From Nepenthes gracilis (Eukaryota > Streptophyta > Magnoliopsida > Caryophyllales > Nepenthaceae), in NCBI GenBank assembly GCA_033239525.1, contig BSYO01000019.1, positions 10,522,592-10,586,591 of the forward strand: a stretch of DNA of 64,000 nt, read 5' to 3'. This document shows positions 46,452-58,410 of this stretch, piece by piece. The notes beneath the pieces were generated by a model. That model was not told the DNA's origin and did not search any database. It worked only from the letters and a program-made list of their open reading frames with translations. The translations under genes were made by a program, and so were the position numbers. The first letter of the stretch is position 1. Each line of letters opens with the position of its first letter.

Positions 46452-46877
46452 ACTAAGAGAAGCTTTTGAAGGTTTTTGAGGACTTAGAGCATTGTGGAGC
46501 CGCTTTTTGAAGAGCTTGTGGATGCAAACACCTAGCTAGAAATGTGATTTTTGCATACCGATTTCCATGTTTATTGATATTATAGAACATGTAGATTTTG
46601 TATGAAAAGCTTATGATATGTATATCAGTAAAGGAAAAAGCTATACTTCTGCAGGTTCTTAGTTTACTTCCGCTATATACTCTGGATTTACTGTGCAGGT
46701 CCTAGATGGCATCTCGTTATTATACGGTTAGAGTAATAAATATTTTTATGGATTTGTGCCATGGATGGCACATGTGATTCTATGAATGTTTGTTGTAGGA
46801 ATTGTGAATGATGGATAATTGTGTTTCTGTTTGACAGAAGCTTTTGAAAAAAGAAAAATCCGTTCCGTCACAGATAG

Positions 46878-47960
46878 TCTGTTACTTGAATGTGTGCCAC
46901 TTCTCTAACATTATTTTAAAAATCCAAATTCTGTCTAAGAAGTTAAAAATTTTGATATGGGATAAAATTTTCCACCCAATAGCTTGGTGTCCTATTTTTG
47001 TTTGGATTACTACTTTTATTCCGTAACACAAGCTAAAAAGTTCTTCTCGAGTAGGTTTTCTTTGAATCATTCTACAAGCCTAAAATACATATGGGAGTTC
47101 CTCTACCCAAACACCTCCAACATTATCCAATTTAGTTTTCAAGCCGTTGATTATTGTTTGATTTGTTACTTCTACCTGTGCACTTATTTTTGAGAATGAA
47201 GTTTATGTATGAATCAATCTAATATCTAAGCTTTTATAATATTTTGTGAACATTTTTCTAAGAGTTGGGTACCATTGTTAGTTCTATAACCAGTATTCAA
47301 AATTTATAAATAATATTTTGACACACAAATTTTGTTAAACTTTTTTTGTAATCTTTGCTAAAGGAGAGGATTGAATCCATTTTAGAAAATAGTTGGCTAT
47401 AGTGATAATAAATTTTTTGTTCCTATTACTAGAGAAAACATTCCAAACATGTCTAGTCCCCCATGAGGGGAATGGTCAAGAATATTTATAGTTCTATGCA
47501 TGATTGCTTAGGTACATATGCATTTGTCAATTTTCATATTTTTAATAAACTCTAATGTATCTTTGTTTTTTTTTTTTATAATTAGCCAATAATAGCCCTG
47601 CCCCATATTATTAAAGTTTAAATTCTTAACTCCCATATGGGTCTCACATATGTTGAGATATACATCTTTGAAAGTATAATTAGCTTCTTTTAGACGCATG
47701 TACAATACCAACTAACATTTTCTATACAGTGATTCATCTATAATAGTATGCTATCCTACCATTTTTTAAATCCGTTTTACCTCTATAAGATCACTCGAAA
47801 GCATTCTACTTTCAAGGTATTTAAGATAATAACTCATCTAAATTATCTCATTGGATATTTGGAGAATTTTCTTTTGTTCTTCAATATTGTGCTTTTGAAG
47901 TATCTCTCATATATCCTGAGCGTATTATTCTGAACAACAAGACATTACAAATTATCAAGC
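46878..47960 (-). pseudogene. Tat/Ogre-type integrase, minus, main part
   Basis: In minus sense: Y-T-I-I-D-E-S-L-Y-like start (about 47730), zinc-binding region (47508-47711; H-M-G-V…G-Q-G-Y-Y-W…I-D-K-C), then core remnants Y-F-x-K-W-I, L-A-K-I-T-K-K, V-T-N-Q-T-I-I-N-G-L, W-V-E-E-L-P-Y-V-F and C-R-M-I-Q-R-K-P-T at 46880-47200. It is split by the complete Tekay-like insertion and continues at 37264-37000. Many stops. Confidence 0.85.
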
Positions 47961-48754
47961 CCTAATTTAATGTGAAATCCCTGAAAATTTGAGACTTTTA
48001 TTACATGGGGTGTGGCACTATTTGCCGCAATTTTTTGCTCACGACAAAAATACTATGACAAAATAGGCCATAATCCTCTAATGACCTTCATCAATATTTG
48101 TACTAAGTGCGATGGATCGGAGCTCTTGTTGGGCTATAGCACTCGTTGGTCCATATCACAATGCAAATGAGTAAGAAGACGAGCATAAATAATAATGCAT
48201 AATTTAAATAATAACAATGCACACAGGATCCAAACCAGCCAAAGCTCTTAAGTCGATCTCATCTTGGCTAGCCAAGAATCTAGGTCGGCCTTTTCTAGGT
48301 CAGTTGGTTCTTAGGGAGAAACCGTTGACGTATGAGATGTCACTAAGAACCAAAATTTCTTAAACCATAAAGTTTAGCAAAAGCATATAATTATCTATTA
48401 ATTTATACAGCGAAATTGTTATACACAAGTCTCCAAAATGACCAAAAATACATTAAGGTCGATCATATATTGCTACATGAATCTAGATCAGTCTTCTCAC
48501 CTAGCTAGTCTGTCCGGCTCTACTCTTTCTCGTCCAGTATAAATTCTTGCTTGTGTGAAGGTAAGAAAATAGTAAGGAGTGAGTAGATTACTCAACAAGG
48601 TACAAATAAGTAAGGACATGCATAAATATAGCTTCGAAACAAAATCAAAAGAAATGAAATGAGAGCATTTGCATACAGGAATATAAAATATGGGTTAAAG
48701 ATATTTTTATGAGAACTAATTTTCAAAACGAATTCAAATCCAAAACCAACTTTC

Positions 48755-49000
48755 CTTTATCATAACTAGTTATATTTTAGGCATGCAACTATTCAGCCAT
48801 CATATATCAAAACTGACTACATTTTAGGCCTGCAGTTACTCAGCCATCATATATCGAAATTTGCTATATTTTAGGCTTATAACTACTCTGCCATCATATA
48901 TCAAAATTGACTATATTTTAGACCTACAACTACTTGACTATTATATATCAAAACTGGCTACACTTAGGTCTACAGCTACTCGGCTATTATATATCAAAAT
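48755..49000 (-). repeat. 47-bp tandem repeat, about 5 copies, in LTR J
   Basis: The TTTTAG word recurs at 48775, 48822, 48869, 48916 and 48963 (last diverged), an exact 47-bp period. Each unit contains GCCATCATATATC-like sequence. It sits inside the predicted intron, in the slot used by the ACTCCG arrays in other LTRs. Confidence 0.9.
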
Positions 49001-49540
49001 CTTGAGATTCAAATTATCAAAGTCCTTAAAGAGTAAACTTACTTTTACAAATGACAAACAAACATGCAATCAAATGAGATCTTTAAATAAGCAAACTGAT
49101 ATTCGTTGACAATAATTAAACATGCAAGATAACTTTTTCGTGCACTATGGCTTAAACTTTACCAAATCTTGCTATAATACCGAACTCAACAAATAGAAGG
49201 AATTCTAACAATATTCAAGCACGAACTGTGGAACAAAATTCCACATGTAAAACATAATACATGCACTGAATATGAAATTCCTTCATAAAACATGAGAAAA
49301 CAATCATCATGACATGCATTACATATAAACATAGCGAAGAAGAGCATTAGAATAATAATACTCAAAGGATTTAGACAAGAATTAGCAACAGCAAAATACG
49401 AAACATAGAGTACACTTACCTGATCTTGATCTACAAATTCCATTGCTCAAATTTGGTTTGAAACTCTACCTCTCCTTCTTCTCTTTCGTGCTTTTCTCTC
49501 TGATTTTTGAACTCATATTCTAACCCCTCCCCCCACATCT

Positions 49541-49550
49541 AGTATTTATA
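49541..49550 (-). promoter_or_regulatory. TATA box of LTR J
   Basis: The complement reads AGTATTTATA reversed, that is TATAAATACT, about 125 bases upstream of the GTAAGTG donor in minus sense. Confidence 0.65.
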
Positions 49551-50140
49551 GACAATGGGGAAGGTGGGGGAAGGTGGGAGCAGGTGGGGATAGGTCACTT
49601 ACTTGGTACTTCTTTTCCCACTCAATTTTTCCATTCTAGAAGGTCAACGGAGTAAGTGAAAGCGAGATAAACATCTCACTATCTCTCATTCTCACTCTCT
49701 AAGTCCTTGGTCTCTCTATGAGTCCTTGATCTCTTTTTTATTTCTCAAATGAATTCGGTCTCTTTCTAATTTTCTAAACGACCCCAGTTGTTATTGTTCA
49801 TTTACAGATCGCAATTTCATGGTTACTTTGGTTATCTTTCTAATTCTTGTCAACTACTATAATTTTGGTCAACTATTCTGATTTCGCTCAATTCTCTTAG
49901 CCAGTCAACAATCTAATCCGGTCATTTGTTTAATTTGATCAACTATCTTAACCGGTTTTCTTTCTAATACAGGCAACCATCTTTCAAATTGGTCAACCTT
50001 CTATTTCGGTCAACTATTCTAGTCGATCAGCCATTCAATCTGGCCAGTCAATAACATTTAGTTGGCTGTCTTGCTACCTAGGTCAATTTTTCCATTAAGG
50101 CCATGAGAGACTAAGTCTTAGGAACTTGATTTTTATAATT

Positions 50141-50284
50141 ATCCCCAACTTATAAAATTTTATCCTCAAAATTTGACAAGACTATATATATATACCTTAT
50201 GGAAATAACTAAGGGTACTTGCTCCAGATCTCTACTTCACGTCCCCATGTATCATTCTCGACAGAGTGATTTTTCCATAAAACT
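50141..50284 (-). pseudogene. Gypsy pol 3' end and polypurine tract (minus)
   Basis: In minus sense: V-L-W/M-E-K-S or K-N-H-S-V-E-N-D-T-W-G chromodomain-end remnants, then AAGTTGGGGAT as the tract next to LTR J. It is cut at 50284 by the start of LTR K; the rest of this element is not in the window. Confidence 0.65.
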
Positions 50285-51992
50285 TGTAAGGTATGGATTC
50301 TTAATAACGTAGTAATTCTAGTAATTTAATTAAAATAATTAACATAATTAAGTTTGAAAGAAGTAAATTTGAAAAAAATTAGAAATTAGCCTTAGTGTAG
50401 TAAACAGTAGGGTCGAGCCTGCAGCAGGCTTGAGCCCAGAAGCAAGCACCAAAACCAGTAGGCTCTGGGCTTGTCACTGGCTTGAGCCCAGATGGGGGTG
50501 CAAAAACCAGTGGCAAGGGCACCTGCCGTGCGCTCGCCATGCTCTTGAGTGCCCCGTGCTCGCCTGACTTGTACTCAAGCACCAGTTTATTTTAAAGCTC
50601 GAGCAGGGCACTCGTGATTTTTATTTTTCATGTGGACCAAACCCCAGAGATAGAGAGAGCGTGAAGAACTAGAGAGAGAAGGAGGAGATCGAAGCCCACG
50701 AGTTCGAATCCGTTCGAGAGCTAATTATAAAAGTGGTAGATTGGGTCAATGTAAGTGTACTCATGCCCTCTTTTTCCTCTCTTTTGTTCTTTATTTATTT
50801 ATTTTGGATATTTTCATTCCGGTACCCACCCAAATCATGATAAACTTGGAATCCATAACCTTCACATAATTTATTTACTATTTAATGCCTGATTTTTCCA
50901 TTTTTCGCGTGGGTTTTGCCAAAAGCAAAACCCTAGACCCGCACCTAGCTCCTGTAAGCTCCCGTATCCCTTCCAATTTGAACCCTATGCATAGAATGTC
51001 ATTAATTATGTATTACTCATGTCCTAATTATGTATATGCCTAATTATGTATATGCATCGGTTGGACGTCCGATTTTCTAGGAATTGACCCGTTCGACGCA
51101 TTTGGAAGCTCTAAATCGGCCTTGACATTGTTCACCCGAGATAATAATTAAATTTGCATGATTCCACCATATTTAATTGTTATGTAAGCTATATTTAATT
51201 GCATGTGTTTAATTATAAACTCTAAAAAAAATGTTTGTGTTCTGTATGTGAAGGAAATGTGATCTGAAGGTCTTCAAAGTTATAATTGTCTATTGTTGGT
51301 AAGGAATTCGAACCTTCTCTATGCATAATGATGTCTATGCATGCAAACTGAGTGGCAAAAAGATTTAAATTTGGAAGAAAAATAAACATCACACAAGCAT
51401 TCGGAGGAAAACCCATAAATTGTTATATGTTTGAATTGTTCCTCCGGATGGAGAAAATTGTTATGAAAGAAGTATGGTAAATCTTTCCTAAAAAGAATAA
51501 AAAATCATGAAACTAGGACCATAGAATTATGTTACGAAGGATAATAACCCTTGGCTTCCATTATAGTAGAGATTCAAGGATTATCCTGGCCGTATATTGT
51601 AGCGGGTAATACTTTTGGCAAGCCTTAGGATATTACTGTTGAAGAACTAGTATTGCCCCTGGGCACCGGTGGTACATGTGGGGGCATGTCATTATCGGCC
51701 CATCTACAGCATGATATGTAGATGGCCCCTCCGCTGGGTCTAAAATAAACACTCACAACCTTAAATCATGTGGAGTATCATGATTCTTTTCTTATTCTCC
51801 CGTACCTTTAGCTAGTAAGGTTAACGGCCTTGGTTCACAAAGATTAACGTAATCATAAAAGTATATAAAAATACGTCTCATGTCATCATGCATCCTTACA
51901 TACATCCTTACATATCTCTTCCCTCTCATCTCTTATTTTATTTAAATGTAAATTACTCTGTCAGATTTTCGGTAGAATCATGGTCTATCACA
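50285..51992 (+). mobile_element. 5' LTR K of a plus gypsy element, internally deleted
   Basis: Starts TGTAAGG and ends CTATCACA, followed by a primer site. U3 has GCTCGAG-type words (50400-50600) and TTTTAAAG in the TATA position. Donor GTAAGTG at 50751 and stem AATCATG (51764-51770) / CATGATT (51779-51785) are present. The acceptor, mini-exon and much of the 3' part are deleted (1708 bp against about 2.2-2.7 kb in relatives). It interrupts the minus element of LTR J. Left flank AAACT; the right flank is outside the window. Confidence 0.85.
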
Positions 51993-51994
51993 GT

Positions 51995-52005
51995 TGGTAT
52001 CAGAG
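51995..52005 (+). other. Primer-binding site of element K
   Basis: TGGTATCAGAG (initiator-Met tRNA type) lies two bases after LTR K; ATGCCTTAGG follows at 52014. Confidence 0.85.
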
Positions 52006-52267
52006 AGAAAGATATGCCTTAGGTTTGATCTTGATCTTATGCGGAAGCTTAGGATAGTATAGGCTAAGACATAATAGATGAATATAGGCAAAGAATGACC
52101 AAGTTAGGATGGATAGTTTTCATTACCTAGCTCGCATAACTTAGACTAAAACTAAGTTAGGATGGTAGCTTTATTTAATTGCGTAGATAATAATGTTGTA
52201 ATTAGAGCCCAATCTTTTGACTAATTCAAAATTGTTGTTGTTTCATAAGTATTTTCTAAAGCCGATC

Positions 52268-53162
52268 ATGCTGCCCAAACGTAGAGGCTCATGAGGAGGT
52301 GGTCAGCCACAAGATCAGGAGGCCAAATATTTGAATTTGTTGGGTTGAATGGTGAACATCATTGAAAATATAGAGCAAAGAAATTTGGCCCCTGTTCCCG
52401 CTCCAGCTCCCATTCAAGTCCCTAAAAATCCGAGACCATTGGTTTATAATTGCTTCGTTTAGGAGCGAGTTCCAGAGTTCTTAGGGGAGCCTGACCCCAT
52501 TAAAGTGGACACGTGGTTTGAGAGATTTAAGAAAGTGTTCGCTGTGATTCAATGCCCTGAGGAGGGTAAGGCTCTGTTTGCATCCTACCGGATGAGGGTA
52601 AAGCGCATCATTGGTGGTAGATGAAGAAGCAAGTGTTAGGGGTGCCTGAGGACGAGATTACTTAGCTAATGTTTAAGGAGGCATTTATGAAAAAGTATTT
52701 CCCTTCCAACCTCCGTTTCTAGAAGGATGAGGAGTTTATCTATTTGAGGCAGGGTGGTTGAACCCTGGCCAAGTATGTGCCAAGTTTACTGAGGTATTAC
52801 AGTTTGCCTCTTATATGGTTGAAGATGAGGAGAGGAAGGTGAAGAAGTTTCTACAAGGCTTGCGAGATAATATTCGTAAGCAGTTGGCGACCCTCAAGCT
52901 GATGACCTATGCTAATGTGTTGGATCGCATCCTGATCCACGAGTAAGAACTTGCGAAGGAAGAGTTCTTCAAGAAGCGGTCACTAGGAAAGGGTGGTATT
53001 GGTGCTAGTTCTGGTGCAATTCAGGGAGGCCATCCAAGAAGCCAAAGCAACCGGGTTATGATAGGAAGAGTAGTCGGACCTCATCATCTTCTCAGGCTTC
53101 TGTGAGCCCATGTCAGCATTGTGGAAAGATGCATGGGAATAGACCTTGTCTTAAATTGACAA
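52268..53162 (+). pseudogene. gag of element K, truncated by LTR L
   Basis: ATG at 52268, start M-L-P-K-R-R-G-S. Retrotransposon-gag region: F-L-G-E-P-D, V-D-T-W-F, F-M-K-K-Y-F-P, R-K-V-K-K-F-L-Q-G-L. The zinc knuckle begins C-Q-H-C-G-K-M-H near 53113 and is cut soon after. Several stops (for example TGA in codon 9 and TAG in E-R-stop positions) fit C-to-T changes. Related to, but clearly diverged from, gag of the complete element. Confidence 0.9.
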
Positions 53163-55362
53163 TGTGATGGAACAAATCTTAATTCGCATAGGACCCTCCG
53201 TCAGACAGATACAGAACAGAGTCCATAAATTTAAATCATTAAATTCTCTGAGAAATTTTGATAAAGTTCTATCTAAAATTTGATGGAAACCTAAATATAC
53301 AACATGTATATTTTAACCTATATAAGCACACAACTATTTGAATACCATATTTTGGCCTACAATACACACACACAGAACCACCAATTCGCCATTTTTATCC
53401 ATGGTTCAAATATAATCCTATCCACTAAATCATAAACATATAAGAGATGCCATCTAGGACCTGTATAGAATCCAGAAAACATATAGCGGAAGCAACTATG
53501 TCCAAGATATAATTTATAAAAGTATAAATACAGTTCTAATAGTTTACAGAATATGCTATAATTATTTATACATAATTTCCTTTACAAAACTCTATGGAAC
53601 ATGTAAAAGTATCAGATTTCTCAAAATACTTCAACATAAATCTTTGAAGTTTTACCAAGGCTTTAGAACCTTCCTTACTAATCTCTAACTAGGCCTGATC
53701 ATACAATATCTTTTCTATATCCTTATCTGGAGGAAAAAAATAGTAAACAGTGAGTCAAAACCCAACAAGGTACATACAAGCGTGTAGTAAAACTTTCATA
53801 TGAAATAGAATGAAGTAAAATGGATACAATTACATATTAAAGCATAAATACTATAAAATAGTAATTTATAGAAACTATAACAAAATATAAATGCAAAAGA
53901 TTACAGAATTACCAAAAAATAGAAACATATAGATAAATAACGAGAAAAACATAATTTGATGATAATCAGGCATCAGAAATCATAAATCAGTAAAGGACCC
54001 AACTAGAAAATCTCATTTTTTATGAATCATAGAAAATCTCATTTTTTTATCAGTAAAGGACCCAACTAGTGAACCCTACTTGCAGAGGGGGCGAATAATC
54101 GAGGATAAATTGTATTCACTCCACACAATCCAAGGTTAATAACAGTTGTCCCTTCCCGTGGGGCATCCCTTCTCGCGGGATTCAGTACAGTAATGCCAAC
54201 CAGTAATAATAACTACCATCTAGTTTAGCGCCCTGAGGAAGGGCAAACCACATGTGACTCCATATATAGAGCTATACTCGATTACTACCATAACATTTTA
54301 AGGCATACCGAAGAAGCTAACCTAACTGTATATCAGTCTCGCGTTCTAATTAACAGTATCAAAAATATTTTTCTTTCTTATTTCTTAACCGAAAACATTT
54401 TCAACTTCAGAAGTCAGTCAAAGTTTCACAGTAACTCTTCAGTCAGTTTTAAAATATACAGTAATGATTTGTAATCCTTTAGATTTGCTTCAGAAATCCT
54501 AAAAAATTTAACAGTATAAATATGTGTAATTTTTTTTAGATATAAATCACATCATGGACAGTATCTGTTACAGATTAACTTTTATATATTAAAAATTTTG
54601 GATTAAAACCACTAAATCCCTTCAATTTCGTGCTTAAGGTTTTGCCAAACATTTTGAATGATAAACGAATACCAAACACATATATTTTCATAAAATCAGA
54701 GGCATATATAGTAATACATACCAGTAAATATACAAATATGTCTGATTAATTAGGAAAAATAGGCATTATTTATAGTAAATATGCAGAATCATGGATTTAG
54801 AGTATAAATACCATTTTTGAGATGCAGAAAAGTTGTAAAAATAGTAAATAATATTTGAAATACACTTGCCTGAACTCGATCTATAGTTACCCTTACTCTG
54901 ATCGGGACTGGATGGTAGATGTTTTCCATTTTTCTTCTCTTCCTTCTCCTTCCTTTCTTCTCTCCCTCTCATTATGTGTTGTCGTGCTCCTGAACCAACC
55001 CCCAAATCCATTTAAAACAAGAAAAATAAGAGGGTCACGTGCGGATCACATAACTGGCGCTTGAGTGCCAGTCAGCGGTGCTCGAGCGCTTGCTCTCACA
55101 GAAGTACGCTCGAGCAGCGCTCAAGTGGTGTGCTCATAGCCGGGACCACTCCCACCTTGCCTCGAGCGGCTAGCAAGCGGTTTCTTGCGCATTTTCGTGC
55201 TCAAGTGGGTGCTTGAGCGGGGCTCGAGCACTGTGTGTCCTCGCCCACTTTCGCCTCTTGTTTTGCTTCGGTAACAAATTTTTTACTATATTTAAACCTT
55301 AGCATGATTTTCATTCACATAACTATTCCATAATTATCATATTTTGGGATCGGGATCTCACA
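53163..55362 (-). mobile_element. LTR L, 3' LTR of a minus-strand gypsy element
   Basis: Left edge TGTGATGG at 53163; right edge CTCACA at 55362 (minus sense TGTGAGATCCC), followed by a reversed polypurine tract. U3 (55040-55240) is rich in GCTCGAGC words; TTTAAAT near 55010 stands for TATA; donor CAG|GCAAGTG at 54869; stem GATTGTGT/ATACAATT (complement of 54108-54130, G-U pairs); acceptor TTTCCTCCAG ending at 53727. The following frame D-K-D-I-E-K-I-L-Y-D-Q-A-TAG is a diverged mini-exon. It interrupts gag of element K. Confidence 0.9.
53727..54869 (-). other. Predicted intron inside LTR L
   Basis: GC donor CAG|GCAAGTG and a TTTTTTTCCTCCAG acceptor with CTCAC branch-point candidate. 1143 bp, without an ACTCCG array. 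It shows that the donor and acceptor are conserved even where the array is absent. Confidence 0.5.
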
Positions 55363-57782
55363 TTGTCCCCCACTTACAGAAATTTCATTCTCAAAATTTA
55401 ACGATCCTCGAATTTCGTAGTTAAGAGACCTTCCTAACGTCTCCAAATCATTTTCAGATTAAGGCGGTTATCCTAAAATAACCTTAATTCTCCAAATTGT
55501 TCAGAATATTTAGTACTTGATTCGTTCCATACTCATCTAGATCCATCAAATCCGTAAGCAAGTTCAATTCCTTAACTATTTTCCGTCCTGGTTCTAAAGC
55601 TTAAGCAAGCAAAATGCCTTCCTTCAAGCAAGACCTCGAGATTGAACATTTCTTCTGAACTTCAAATCAAATCTTAAAATATACATATTCTCTACATTTT
55701 TGCTGCACACTTTGATTAAATTGTTTAACTCCGAGTCATCCGATTACAGTTTACCATCACTATCATGACCTAGCATTCCAATTCTTTTGTCAAGCTTAGC
55801 TAAATTCCCAACATAAATTTCAAGCCACAATTAGACTTCAAAAGCGGGATACTTTATATTCTCACCCTTTTGTTGGTATATCCTCACTTCGACACTTCCA
55901 TAAGACACATTTTCCATTCTGAACATCTAAATCATGTAGTAACCATAATTAAAATTGCCCTCAAGATAGCCACATTACGAGAATAACTCTCATAGATCCT
56001 CAATTCACCACAGAATCAAAAGTCCAAACTATAACAGTAACCGTAGGTTCAATACAATTTCAGATCGTTACCCAAAATCTCAAGTCTTTAACAATTAACA
56101 ACCTCGAAATCTCAAAGTTCCATACCAAGGAAACAACTCCCATAACTCCCAAACCGTTGCAAGATCAGAAACTACAATTTATACAGTTACCACGAGTTCA
56201 ATGTGGCTTCAGATTCATCGCCCAATTCAATACCTATACACTTAGCAACTTCAAGATTTCAAAACTCCCACACTGAGTAATTTTAAATATTGTTGGCATA
56301 CTGATAAGCCCATTGGTTAAACCTGAACACATCCTCCATAGTCATGATTAATGGGTTGTTGTAATATGGAACCACAAGGGATACCCAATTCAAAACTTCG
56401 TAGTCCCAATATCCCGAACACAATTTTGTCTCCCACTTAGAAATGCAACATTCTATTATCCTGAGTAATTGACCCCATCCATAATTTCCTTTCTTGTTAC
56501 CTACGAAATACTAAAAACATACCAAATTTATAGACCTTTAACATCCCCTACCAGTACTGATACCCATGTTTCCTCAAAATACCCCAGTCCATTTACAAAA
56601 TCCTTAGGCAAGCTCATCCACTTACCATTCCCAAAGTCAGTTTTCATCATAACAAAACCATTCAGATCCCTAATTTATTAGGCAAAGTTATTTCCCAAGG
56701 TAATACTCGCAATCTCTCAAACAAAAACTTCCAATGATTAAATTCAAATAATGGAAGGGTAACTCTAACTGGGGATTTCTCTCCCGCTTATCCTAGGAGC
56801 ATCAATCCATAAGTGATACAAGAAATATAATCCTAGAGTTTCCTTAACAATATCATGGTTTATCGTTATAATCCTTAAATAGATTAATCTGTTCAGGATC
56901 TCCTAAGGTTCTGTCATAACATAATCATATTAATCCTTAAAATTATTAGATCAGAGTTATCTTCGAGGCAGTTCTACATATTCCCGAATGGAAATTTTTT
57001 ATATCGGCTATTGATCTCAACATTCACTCTCCCTGAATCATACCAACATCCACCTATTACAGCCTTCAGCTTTTAGATTTACAAGCCTTTAATTTCTTCC
57101 AAGGAATTATCTCTAAATCCTCAAAATTCTCATCACGGAATTTTTATTACAGGTGGAGTAATTTCATCTCACAAACACCTCCCCCACTTTACTTGTGGGT
57201 GATTATTTATTGATGCAGGATGATGAAACCCAAATCTTTCTTAAAGGCATTACCATCTATGCCGACTTCTTAGTTCATTAGCTAAATCCTACTTTCTGGA
57301 GGCTCTAAGGCTTCCTCAATAGCACCTAACCGATGCTCTTTTAATTTCACACAATCCCTAGAGACTAAGCCAATTTCAACAACCTCTAATCTGAAATCTG
57401 CCCATCAAAACAGTTTGGCTTGGTCTTTGCTTCCAAATACATATGTTCCTCAAAACTTTCATAGCTAAATTCTCAAACGGTCATTTACTGACTTCAAAAA
57501 GGACAGTCCATTTTCTAATTTGACTTAACGCCTATTCTTAACTCGATCAACCTTACCTCTTTACTTAGAATTCTTGATTTAAATTAATTGGATAAATCCA
57601 AAGTGTGCCTCTACAGGGTATCGTATCCTCTTGGGACAGTTTAAACGGATAATCCTTGAGTACCATCTCAGTTTCTGAAAGGGTTTGCATAATCCAAAAG
57701 GTCCTGAAGAGATTAACATCACAAAAGCAATATCCACAATTTTTAGATATTTAACTGCCAGAAAAATACCCCTGAGATAACC
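55363..57782 (-). mobile_element. Internal region of element L: non-coding (LARD-like), truncated
   Basis: Begins next to LTR L with the reversed tract TTGTCCCCCACTTACAG, the normal polypurine position. In minus sense the next 2.4 kb shows none of the integrase or chromodomain motifs legible in other copies, and no open frame over 70 codons. Two loosely repeated segments are visible (about 56030-56120 and 56150-56250), and a second CCCCCACTTTACTTG tract occurs near 57185. It resembles a large non-autonomous retrotransposon derivative. It is cut at 57782 by LTR M. Confidence 0.45.
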
Positions 57783-58139
57783 TGTGACGACCCAGATTCT
57801 AAAACATAGAAAGTCCCAGTCATCGAGTCAAAATAATCAAAGGATCGAGGAAAATTGAAAGTTATTCGGAAAATGTATTAAGAAAATCCAAACCAACTTT
57901 AGAGCATATTTTGAAATCAGAATTTGTCTCCTGAATTTGAAGACTGGAGTGAATTGTGTGAAGAGAAGCCGAAGTGGCCTTGAAATCCGGAGTGGCTTTG
58001 TGTGTTGGTGAGGCCGGAATAGAATTGTGGAGAAGATATCCGAAGTTTATGAAAAAGTGATGGACGGAGTGAATAATAAGAAGAAGCTGACCGAAATTAG
58101 AGATGTTGACCGAATTTAAAGGAGTTGACTGGATTTGAG

Positions 58140-58410
58140 GATATTACGAAGACCGGCCTTATGTGAGGTAAAGAGAAGTCCAACCACCTTAAGCCTAAAG
58201 AAGTCCAGTTTTTCCTTGGGCCTAAAACAAAACCAACTTTGGTAGAAAGCAAGATCGGCCCCTTGAGGCCCAACCACTTCGGCCTCACCCTAATAATATA
58301 AGAGGTCTGACTTTCCTTAAAATCAAGGCCGGCCTTGTAAGCATGAAAATCAAGTCCGGCTTCCCTCTTGTAAAGCAAGATCGGCCCTCCCTTCCTTAAG
58401 GATCACAAAC
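58140..58410 (+). repeat. Upstream short repeats in U3 of LTR M
   Basis: Units with GACCGGCC, GATCGGCC and AAGTCC words spaced 20-35 bp, like the array of LTR F, but here located upstream of the TATA box. 57930-58080 has the related GCCGGAGTG type. Confidence 0.7.

Larger units (their letters stand above)
37265..46872 (+). mobile_element. Complete Ty3/gypsy Tekay/Del-like chromovirus element
   Basis: Two LTRs, perfect 5-bp target duplications GATAG at 37260-37264 and 46873-46877, primer site, gag, protease, reverse transcriptase, RNase H, integrase, chromodomain and polypurine tract, all in the order typical of gypsy. Total 9608 bp with a 4.7-kb internal region. Every gene has stops or frameshifts. 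The LTRs are 2721 and 2185 bp: the 3' LTR lacks the TATA/donor segment. In a 240-bp stretch after the acceptor I count 11 substitutions between the LTRs, all transitions. It lies within the minus Tat-type integrase. Confidence 0.97.
44688..46872 (+). repeat. 3' LTR of the complete element, promoter segment missing
   Basis: TGTGAGGACCC to CCGTCACA. Relative to the 5' LTR it lacks about 420 bp (5' LTR about 37485-37905), removing the TATA box, leader and splice donor, with the junction at about 44900-44910. The ACTCCG array is also shorter. The acceptor (46413) and mini-exon remain. Confidence 0.95.
47971..50140 (-). mobile_element. LTR J, 3' LTR of a minus-strand gypsy element
   Basis: Left edge TGTGAAATCCC at 47971; the right edge near 50140 is followed by a reversed polypurine tract and pol 3' end, so this is a 3' LTR. 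In minus sense it has TATAAATACT (complement of 49541-49550), an excellent donor CAG|GTAAGTG at 49419, a 47-bp tandem array in place of the ACTCCG array, and a mini-exon-like frame (complement of 48520-48555) reading H-K-Q-E-F-I-L-D-E-K-E then TAG. No AG acceptor remains in front of it and the hairpin block is not recognised. Confidence 0.8.

Noticed and set aside
47971..50140. LTR J as a solo LTR
   Set aside because: A reversed polypurine tract and pol 3' end lie next to its right edge, so it is the 3' LTR of an element cut by LTR K.
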